The notes under the pieces were generated by a model. That model had not been told where the DNA came from, searched no databases, and saw only the letters and a program-made list of their open reading frames with translations. 44,784 nt of DNA from a virus. Below are positions 38,963-44,784 of this stretch, piece after piece (the first letter of the stretch is position 1; each line of letters opens with the position of its first letter). A program made the position numbers and the translations under genes. The DNA lies in the IMG/VR virus record IMGVR_UViG_3300024520_000138, positions 1-44,784 of that record. The stretch is one strand, 5' to 3'.

Positions 38963-40617
38963 TCTATAGTACCCTCAATGTGGTCTAGTAGGGATTGGAG
39001 AATTGGCAAGCCTGGTTCAATCGACATATCAATTGACAAGCCTTCTTCGACGTCCATTAGTATCGCGACAGAGACCAGTATAGCAACCAAACTAACGAAC
39101 TGTGTTTCACTGAGTTCTGTTTGAGCTATTGACAATTGAGAAATTAATTCAACCATTACTGATTGCGATTCGGAAGACTCAGCTTGAGAGATTGACGTAC
39201 TAATAACGTTCTGCAGGTTCACCGATTGGGATTCGCTTAATTCTGTTTGAGCCATTACTAGGGCAGCACCTGCAACAACTTCAATTGATACAGCTTGAGA
39301 TTCACTAGCTTCCGTCTGAGCCATAACCAATTGAATGAGATTCTCAATGGAAACTACTTGTGATTCAGTTAACTCAGTTTGCGACAAACTTAGCTGCGCT
39401 GGAACTTCAAGGTTTAGTACCTGAGATTCAGTTAGCTCAGTTTGTGACATAAGCAATTCAATCAGTCCCTGTACAGTAACACTCTGAGTTTCACTAGCCT
39501 CAGTTTGCGCCATCGTTAACGCAGAGGTCACTACGCTCACCAGGGATACAGCTTGAGATTCACTAGCTTCAGTTTGAGTCATAACTAATTGGATAATACC
39601 TTCTATCAAAATAGCCTGAGATTCACTAGCTTCAGTTTGAGACATGACGATTGAAGTTAGAAGTTGTACCAGCAAACTCTGTGACTCAGAAGACTCTGTT
39701 TGCGACATCACCAGGGTAATCAAACCGGCTAAGGAGACAGCTTGCGTTTCGGTCGCTTCGGTTTGGCTCATTATTAAACTAGCTATCGAGTTTAGCAGAA
39801 CAGTTTGCACGTCGGTCGCTTCGGACTGAATCATCACTAGATTGGCCGGGACTTCCAGTGACACTGAATTGGTTTCCCCGGTTTCGGTTTGCGTAATGGC
39901 TATGTCAGTCGGGACTTGCAATGATACCGCTTGTGTTTCGGTCGCTTCGGTTTGAGCCATCGTCAAAGTTTTAGCGCTGATGCCTTTCAGTATCAATGAT
40001 AAATAAATGCTGTGATTGTCCGCGGCTTTAGTATAAGTCATTGCTGGGCCATCAGCCCCCGCTTGAGTGGACATATTAATGCCACAATTATAGGAGCCTC
40101 CCGTGGTAGCACCAACTTCTCGCTCAGTTTGGTTAGCGCCAGCGGTTCGCGCGCCTGTTGGGTCTTCCGAATATAGAACATCAGTGAGCATATCGTCGGA
40201 CGTTTCACCAGTCGGTGAAGCTGTAATAGTCCCAGTGCCAGCGGTGCTGGTCGCGTTTGCTGTAGTCCCCACAGGCGTCGTTTGGTCTACATTTTCAAAG
40301 TAACCAACGACCAATCCAGCGCTATCGCGCGATGTCCCCCATGTCCCCGTTACTGTGTCTGTGTCTTTTACGGTAGGCACTAAAGTCCAAAGCGACGCGG
40401 CGTGATAAGTATCGAACGCAGCCGAAACTTGAGATGTAAAATTCTCAGGGGTCGGCGTATTTAATGTTATGCTTGAAGGGTGGTTTACATCATCATTCGA
40501 AACGGCACCAGCCGACAAACACACGTCAACTCCAGCCGAAATGTTTAGCGCGCCAGTTGTTAAACTGGTGATAGCTTTATCAGCCGTGACAAGACTGCTG
40601 TTGTAACTAACAGTCAT
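38959..40617 (-). CDS. Fibre-like protein with 14 tandem 21-residue repeats, 552 aa
   Basis: Residues 1-216 form a beta-rich domain (LTTGALNISAGVDVCLSAGA, then YFENVDQTTPVGTTANAT), similar in style to galactose-binding-like or jelly-roll domains of environmental phages. Residues 217-515 are 14 imperfect copies of a 21-residue unit close to LVMSQTEASESQAVSLxxLIT, with two copies lengthened by two residues. The last 37 residues (DVEEGLSIDMSIEPGL) are a cap-like end. Each unit has a T/S-E-x-S/T-E-S-Q centre and alternating hydrophobic residues, as expected for a beta-solenoid or beta-rich rod. It lies between virion decoration-like proteins and head-tail connector genes. Probable surface fibre or capsid spike. 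Confidence 0.65.
   Translation of the reverse strand: MTVSYNSSLVTADKAITSLTTGALNISAGVDVCLSAGAVSNDDVNHPSSITLNTPTPENFTSQVSAAFDTYHAASLWTLVPTVKDTDTVTGTWGTSRDSAGLVVGYFENVDQTTPVGTTANATSTAGTGTITASPTGETSDDMLTDVLYSEDPTGARTAGANQTEREVGATTGGSYNCGINMSTQAGADGPAMTYTKAADNHSIYLSLILKGISAKTLTMAQTEATETQAVSLQVPTDIAITQTETGETNSVSLEVPANLVMIQSEATDVQTVLLNSIASLIMSQTEATETQAVSLAGLITLVMSQTESSESQSLLVQLLTSIVMSQTEASESQAILIEGIIQLVMTQTEASESQAVSLVSVVTSALTMAQTEASETQSVTVQGLIELLMSQTELTESQVLNLEVPAQLSLSQTELTESQVVSIENLIQLVMAQTEASESQAVSIEVVAGAALVMAQTELSESQSVNLQNVISTSISQAESSESQSVMVELISQLSIAQTELSETQFVSLVAILVSVAILMDVEEGLSIDMSIEPGLPILQSLLDHIEGTIE
39073..39969 (-). repeat. 63-bp tandem repeat array, 14 units (protein level 21 aa)
   Basis: Coding repeats of the fibre-like gene. 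Bases such as CTTCAGTTTGAGAC recur about every 63 bases on the plus strand. Units are diverged (about half to four-fifths identical residues), so not a recent expansion. Confidence 0.85.
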
Positions 40618-40620
40618 CGC

Positions 40621-41028
40621 TTATGCGCTCCGCCCAACGCCCCGAATTAATTGATCGCAGTCGCATTTGATTCGAGTTCGCGCAACGGTATTAATTTCTA
40701 ACCGATATTTTCGACCTCTAACCATCGGCAATGGGCCGGAACTTATCGTGGTGAACGGGAGAATCTGACCTTTACGCGCGACGTGAACGCCACCCGCGAA
40801 CCCGTTCGTTTTGATTAGTTGGAAATCATCACCTTTCAGCGAAACGTATAGTGAAACTCTAGCTATTTCAGCATCGATTGTCCCGCCTAATTTAGCGCGA
40901 TCCACATACACGATAAGGTTTGTGACATCATCGTCTATGGGGAAACTAGTACTATCTCCCTTCACGCCTCGATCTAAAGTTTGGTCGAACGTCAAATCAA
41001 CTTTTTCGGGCATAGCTATTGGCCTCAT
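40621..41028 (-). CDS. Virion-region protein, 135 aa, unknown
   Basis: GGGAGAAATTT before the ATG at 41028. The protein is beta-rich (TNLIVYVDRAKLGGTIDAEI, then RVSLYVSLKGDDFQLIKTNG, PMVRGRKYRLEINTV), resembling small single-domain surface proteins of phages (GBD-like). The start lies 32 bases inside the sulfotransferase gene. No family recognised. It may bind sugar or another virion protein. Confidence 0.6.
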   Translation of the reverse strand: MRPIAMPEKVDLTFDQTLDRGVKGDSTSFPIDDDVTNLIVYVDRAKLGGTIDAEIARVSLYVSLKGDDFQLIKTNGFAGGVHVARKGQILPFTTISSGPLPMVRGRKYRLEINTVARTRIKCDCDQLIRGVGRSA

Positions 41029-41659
41029 AAATTTCTCCCATATTCCGGGGCAAAGATTTTCGGGTTTTTTCGACCCGTGTATTCATCGTAAAGTTGCACG
41101 CGCCAACGTGATACAGCAATCGCCTATTTAGCCAACACGATAATCGACTGATGTTTTTACCTCGTGTCATCCTTTCGTATGATAGGGTCATCGTGGCATA
41201 CGGCTTAATGATGCTGTTCCTCTGAATTCTTAAAGCAATGTTACGCTCGGCGATATCCAAATCCAAGTCGTACCCCCGATCGATCCGATCGTATTCCATC
41301 ATGGTTTGTTTGACGCCGCCGAGAATTTCATCCTCTCGATATAGCATGATTTTAGGAAATGGAGCGTTTAAGATATCATCATTCAACATATCAACATGAC
41401 CATGCAGCCCAATGTGTTTGGCTAACGGATAGCGGCTGGCTATTAGGTTTGCGCGCTCCCACCAATCCACTTCACCAGGCACCAAGAAGAAAGCCGAGTC
41501 AGCCAACTGAACTCCGTCTTCACCTCTCTTCAACCCTTCGTGTATACACGAAATATCTGGGTGACTATTAAACAAGGAGCACAGCAATGCTGACCCACTT
41601 CTATATTGAGAGAAGATGAAAAAGATAGGAGTGCATTTTTTCTTTAGTAAAGAACGCAT
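40997..41659 (-). CDS. Sulfotransferase
   Basis: A 220-residue protein of the sulfotransferase/P-loop family. FSQYRSGSALLCSLFNSHPD (residues 16-35) is the 5'-phosphosulfate loop that binds PAPS (R-S-G-x-x-L-L). Later LNDDILNAPFPKIMLYREDEI is the region around the 3'-phosphate site (LYRE-type), and YERMTRGKNISRLSCWL is the C-terminal helix found in such enzymes. It likely transfers sulfate to a sugar or Tyr. GGGGGATACCGTT precedes the ATG. It sits between virion-protein genes and is about five kilobases from the GT4-methyltransferase-GT2 fusion; together they suggest a carbohydrate decoration pathway. Target unknown. Confidence 0.82.
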   Translation of the reverse strand: MRSLLKKKCTPIFFIFSQYRSGSALLCSLFNSHPDISCIHEGLKRGEDGVQLADSAFFLVPGEVDWWERANLIASRYPLAKHIGLHGHVDMLNDDILNAPFPKIMLYREDEILGGVKQTMMEYDRIDRGYDLDLDIAERNIALRIQRNSIIKPYATMTLSYERMTRGKNISRLSCWLNRRLLYHVGACNFTMNTRVEKTRKSLPRNMGEIYEANSYARKS

Positions 41660-41673
41660 AACGGTATCCCCCT

Positions 41674-42072
41674 CTACGCGTTTGGCGCTGTCTTCGTCCA
41701 GTTCCCGGAAACCTGAACGGTTTGGCCGGAGACAATTGACGCGTTGTCAATGGTCGCGCCATCGGTTCCGCCGGTATCACAAAGTCCTGATTCAACCCAG
41801 GTAGCACCCGAAGTAGTCAGTTCATAGTGAGCTGCTGTGCCGGTAGCATTCGCTGACGAGTCTGCCGTAATGGCGTTGGACGTCAATACCCCCGAAGCCG
41901 AAGCCCCAAAGAACGCTGTGACGTTGCCAGTTAATTGGGCGAGTAAGGTACCGTTACCACCCGAACCCAGGGGCGTACCCGTGCGGATATTGAATAAAGC
42001 ACTTCCTCCAATCTCCCCGTCGTGCGCGTCATTTTTAGCATTGCGCAATGCCGTACTATCAAAGCGTGTCAT
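41674..42072 (-). CDS. Gly/Ala/Thr-rich virion protein, 132 aa
   Basis: MTRFDSTALRNAKNDAHDGE, followed by LFNIRTGTPLGSGGNGTLLA. Similar short proteins are common in virion clusters of siphoviruses with this head type and are probably head or tail decorations; SGNW near the end and many Thr, Gly and Asn support a beta-structured, extended surface protein. Start overlaps the previous stop (ATGA). Confidence 0.6.
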   Translation of the reverse strand: MTRFDSTALRNAKNDAHDGEIGGSALFNIRTGTPLGSGGNGTLLAQLTGNVTAFFGASASGVLTSNAITADSSANATGTAAHYELTTSGATWVESGLCDTGGTDGATIDNASIVSGQTVQVSGNWTKTAPNA

Positions 42073-42479
42073 TACATTTTCTCCTTAATGATAGCGTTGT
42101 AAGCGTCAGTTGCTTCCTGACGAATCAGATCGCCCCGACGGATTTCAGCCACCCAGGGTTTCAAGTCCTCGATATCAGGTAGTGAATACTTATCACGTAC
42201 ACTGAGTAGAAAGTCGAAACACGCTTCGTGACCTGCATTCCAGTTATCAGCGTTACCTGCAATAAACTCAATGCCTGTATCAAATATTTCAACTGGTTCG
42301 TTCTTTTCCCCGTTCTCGTAAACACAAGCCACCCAGTTATTCAGAAACTCCTGAGTTTGTTCTTTTGATGCATTAGTAGGAATGAGGTGTTTTGGCATAC
42401 CCCGATAATTAGTCGGCTGTGCGGATGATAGGCGATAGTCCCAAACCTGCGTGATAAAAAATTGCTTAGCTTTACTCAT
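42072..42479 (-). CDS. Unknown protein, 135 aa, structural region
   Basis: Begins MSKAKQFFITQVWDYRLSSA. A mixed protein with Trp-rich helices (TQEFLNNWVACVYENGEKNE) and an acidic centre (SVRDKYSLPDIEDLKPW). AGGAAAAGAA lies upstream. No domain recognised. Being between the XhlA-like and the Gly-rich gene it may be a virion protein or a chaperone. Confidence 0.55.
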   Translation of the reverse strand: MSKAKQFFITQVWDYRLSSAQPTNYRGMPKHLIPTNASKEQTQEFLNNWVACVYENGEKNEPVEIFDTGIEFIAGNADNWNAGHEACFDFLLSVRDKYSLPDIEDLKPWVAEIRRGDLIRQEATDAYNAIIKEKM

Positions 42480-42490
42480 TTTCTTTTCCT

Positions 42491-42748
42491 CTATTGAATA
42501 AAATGTTTCAGAATGAACTCACGAATACTATTAAAAGTAAGACTCCCGACGGTACCAATGGCAAGAAGAATCCCAAGGACAATCCCTTTACCAACGCGAA
42601 GTCTGTTATCGATATCGTTCTTCCAATTCGTTGAGTTCGTGATAAAGTTTTCTGTGTATATCTCATATTCTTTCAACTCCTCTTTAAGACTGGCGACCTC
42701 TTGTTGAAGAAGAGCTATCTCTGTTTCTATTGACGGCTGATCATTCAT
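42491..42748 (-). CDS. Small coiled-coil plus membrane-anchor protein (XhlA/holin-like)
   Basis: 85 residues: an acidic coiled coil (EIALLQQEVASLKEELKEYE) followed by a basic turn and one transmembrane helix (GIVLGILLAIGTVGSLTF), then a short basic end. This is the XhlA/haemolysin-like layout that accompanies some phage holins. It is one candidate holin or lysis-timing protein, even though it is far from the amidase. Confidence 0.5.
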   Translation of the reverse strand: MNDQPSIETEIALLQQEVASLKEELKEYEIYTENFITNSTNWKNDIDNRLRVGKGIVLGILLAIGTVGSLTFNSIREFILKHFIQ

Positions 42749-42766
42749 AAGAAGCTACCTTGCCTT

Positions 42767-44784
42767 TTAGTAATAACGTGAATTTAAATTCGCAAGTTGT
42801 TCGTCTTGCACCTTATCGATATATGCACGTGCATGTTCAGTATCGTAGAACGTTGCTTGATGCCGATTTGTTTCACCAGGGTCTGAGTCAATTCCACCAA
42901 AGCTAGCACATATATCTACTGAGCAATCAACCGGGTGAGGTGGATTAACGAATGTAACTAACGGTGTATAGAACTCAAGAGCCTCGGAAGCCATTCGAAG
43001 ATTATCATCGAGTAACTCACGCCATAGCTTAACAGCAGCTACAGCATCCTCGTACATCTTCTGAGTAGGTTGTAACCCAGACTCAGCGGCGAATCCAATC
43101 ATTTGTGAAGTGTCTCGAATCCATAGCATCTTGCCCATTACACGGGTAGGATACTCTTCTCGATCACGCTCCATTAAAGTATAGTTACGAGAGAACCGTT
43201 CACGTCTGACGTCTTCATCATGATACCCGTGATGTGCAATGCGAACTGTTGGCGGAGCTAACGTGGCGTGACCTACGCCTTCGTTCATCTCTATCTCAGG
43301 ATGCTCATGTACTCGACCGAAGAACTTAATTCCCAAGTTATTACGAAAGATACGAACTGGTAAGTCTGTTCTCAACACAGTCAATGGATGAATAGAGAAG
43401 TGATGCTGCGGTATAGCAAACCCAGCAAACTGGTTTTTCTTTAAGTACGGACGAAGTGCTAGTGGACTGTATATGACTTCATCAGCATCCATCCACAGTA
43501 TCCATTCACCGTTAGCGTGTTCGATTGATTGGTTCCGAGCATAATCGAATCCGGTTGACAAAGGAGATTCAATCATTAAATTTTCAAATTTAGTTAGTGG
43601 ATACTTAAACTCAAGCATATTAACAGCCGCCATTATGTGATGAACGTGTTCACCAGTGTCATCAATCGCGATAATAACTTCATCCACTAGAGGCAAAGCC
43701 GATTCGATTGCAGTAGCCAGGGTGAACGGAGAATCCTTTACGATCATGCAGAGGGTCACTGAGTCCCTCCCCAAGGTATTCTTAATTTTTCGTTGGGTAT
43801 CAATAGTGCCGAACGAGGCTAGGTACTCACCCATCCAGGTGAAGGTTGTCAAGTAGCTTCCCAGCATTTCACCCTCCTTAGACATCCCCGAGGGCAGCAC
43901 ATTCACACTAAACTTCTCCATTTTACCGAATAGGTTCTGAAGGTCTTCACGCTCAAAGTGCCACACGTGGGCACGCCAGGGAAAGTGTTCCTCGTACCCC
44001 TCGGCTTCCCAGGGTCCGAACGGGGTAGTGATGCAGAACTGAACTGTCGGTTGGCCGAGGGTAGCCAGATTAGATATCAGGTTCGTCGGTTCCTTGACAT
44101 GCTCTAGCACTTCAGCAACTATGATCAGTGAAGGTGGTACCCCGATCTCAAGTACTTCTCCCGTCGTTGCATCTCCTTGTACAAAGGTGACGTTATTAAG
44201 TTGTTCAGCATCTGCCCATTTGGCTGCTTTAACAATGTTTGATTCTTCGAGATCCACACCAATGAACCTGAGCTTAGGATGCCTAAGTGCCAGATTAACT
44301 GTATAGTGGCCGTGGGCACAACCGTAATCGAGTACCATATCACCGTCAACCAGCTTACTAACCAAATCAGACACACACTCAAATCGCGGATTGCGGTCCA
44401 AAGATTCAGGACCGTAGTCAATACCTCTTTCTTTTTCGTATGCATAATATGCCTCGTAATGTTCCGGGAAAGTGTCGTCAATAGCGAAGGTGTAAGCTTT
44501 GAGAGCCTTCTCAATTTGGAAGGAACTCAGGTCGTTCCCGATTTCTGTATAGTCATCATCACCGAAATCGAAAGCCACATAAGCATCACTATTTTGGATG
44601 AGTTGCCGGAAGACCGTAGCGTCAGTTTGACGTTCAAGGAATAACCCTTGTATACAGAGGTCGAAGAAATCAACCGTCGCCGACCAATCATAATACTCAG
44701 CCATTTCCAACTGGGCTTTATGCATCATATCCCAACCAGCCTGGTCGTTCGTAATTTCTATAACAGCGTCAACAAAAAGGTCCT
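42767..44784 (-). CDS. SAM methyltransferase plus GT2 glycosyltransferase, C-terminal part of the fusion
   Basis: The frame is open from the window edge; 672 codons are visible. First comes the end of the GT4 domain, then a Rossmann methyltransferase: VLDYGCAHGHYTVNLALR (SAM-binding motif I), RFIGVDLEESNI (motif II), FVQGDATTGEV (motif III), SLIIVAEVLEHVKEP (motif IV). After a linker of about 100 residues comes a GT2 domain: VTLCMIVKDSPFTLATAIES, the nucleotide-binding acidic stretch DEVIIAIDD, and EWILWMDADEVIY, a D-x-D catalytic motif. It ends with an unassigned helical tail NSRYY. Across the contig join it continues as the GT4 domain at 1-1091. It probably makes or modifies a glycan on a virion or host target. 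Confidence 0.88.
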   Translation of the reverse strand, partial: DLFVDAVIEITNDQAGWDMMHKAQLEMAEYYDWSATVDFFDLCIQGLFLERQTDATVFRQLIQNSDAYVAFDFGDDDYTEIGNDLSSFQIEKALKAYTFAIDDTFPEHYEAYYAYEKERGIDYGPESLDRNPRFECVSDLVSKLVDGDMVLDYGCAHGHYTVNLALRHPKLRFIGVDLEESNIVKAAKWADAEQLNNVTFVQGDATTGEVLEIGVPPSLIIVAEVLEHVKEPTNLISNLATLGQPTVQFCITTPFGPWEAEGYEEHFPWRAHVWHFEREDLQNLFGKMEKFSVNVLPSGMSKEGEMLGSYLTTFTWMGEYLASFGTIDTQRKIKNTLGRDSVTLCMIVKDSPFTLATAIESALPLVDEVIIAIDDTGEHVHHIMAAVNMLEFKYPLTKFENLMIESPLSTGFDYARNQSIEHANGEWILWMDADEVIYSPLALRPYLKKNQFAGFAIPQHHFSIHPLTVLRTDLPVRIFRNNLGIKFFGRVHEHPEIEMNEGVGHATLAPPTVRIAHHGYHDEDVRRERFSRNYTLMERDREEYPTRVMGKMLWIRDTSQMIGFAAESGLQPTQKMYEDAVAAVKLWRELLDDNLRMASEALEFYTPLVTFVNPPHPVDCSVDICASFGGIDSDPGETNRHQATFYDTEHARAYIDKVQDEQLANLNSRYY
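44659..44784. repeat. Terminal direct repeat, right copy
   Basis: Identical to bases 11-136. The ten bases before it (44649-44658) continue the gene as FDLCIQG, whereas bases 1-10 would read FDPGIK. This supports circle closure with either a sequencing/assembly error or population variation at the extreme left end. Confidence 0.9.

Noticed and set aside
39073-39969. The regular 63-base periodicity as a CRISPR array or non-coding satellite.
   Set aside because: The units are in one open frame, vary mostly at the protein-tolerated positions, have no conserved palindromic repeat or unique spacers, and encode a 21-residue repeat.
1-44784. Temperate life style.
   Set aside because: No integrase, recombinase, Cro/CI-type repressor or transposase is visible on either strand; Mu-like head and tail genes are not accompanied by Mu-type transposition genes.

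Overview
The window looks like a complete or nearly complete genome of a tailed double-stranded DNA phage, most likely a siphovirus of a Gram-negative host. Bases 11-136 reappear exactly at 44659-44784, so the sequence closes on itself into a circle of about 44.65 kb, with a circularly permuted or terminally redundant genome. The Gram-negative host is inferred from an exported, beta-strand-rich protein that looks like an outer-membrane barrel (27136-27738) and from an amidase-type lysis enzyme. The base composition is moderately AT-rich, about 42% GC by eye. I saw no integrase, excisionase, repressor, transposase, tRNA, rRNA or CRISPR array, so a lytic life style is likely.

Layout. There are two divergent arms. 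The minus-strand arm starts at about 8.3 kb and runs leftward through the head genes: small terminase candidate, large terminase, fused portal/MuF protein, a small membrane protein, protease with nested scaffold, decoration protein and major capsid protein. It then crosses the contig join and continues from 44.8 kb down to 27.7 kb. That stretch holds a glycosyltransferase-methyltransferase-glycosyltransferase fusion, small virion-associated genes, a sulfotransferase, a 14-repeat fibre-like protein, head-tail and tail completion proteins, tail tube, frameshifted tail chaperones, tape measure, tail-tip proteins carrying an inserted beta-propeller-like domain, three tandem tail-tip paralogues and an amidase.

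The plus-strand arm (8918-27738) is the early/middle region. It holds a primase-helicase, a Zn-binding candidate protein with a histone-like tail, a family A DNA polymerase, a Cas4/RecB-like nuclease, a VRR-NUC nuclease and an SNF2-like helicase with a linker-histone-like C-terminus. Next comes a deoxynucleotide cluster: nucleoside 2-deoxyribosyltransferase, HD 5'-nucleotidase, a DUF6378-like protein, ThyX-like enzyme, all-alpha dUTPase/MazG-like enzyme and dCMP deaminase. After a 320-base regulatory gap there are about eleven small unknown genes and the predicted outer-membrane protein. The two arms meet tail to tail at 27735-27738, where both stop codons share one CTAG.

The 670-base region between the arms (8248-8917) is dense in signals: divergent promoters sharing GTTTACAATGG, iteron-like GACTT repeats flanking an AT-rich core (a plausible origin), and a 13-bp inverted repeat whose left arm GTCCCAGGGAAT recurs before the second plus-strand unit at 23.5 kb. 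CCAGGG/CCCTGG is clearly over-represented genome-wide.

Most unusual points: the approximately 990-residue GT4-methyltransferase-GT2 fusion that only appears when the circle is closed; a sulfotransferase among virion genes; the same beta-propeller-like domain inserted into two different tail proteins, with a propeller-free paralogue next door; a 14 x 21-residue repeat protein; an SNF2 helicase ending in a linker-histone-like module; and a ThyX-like protein with an altered signature motif.
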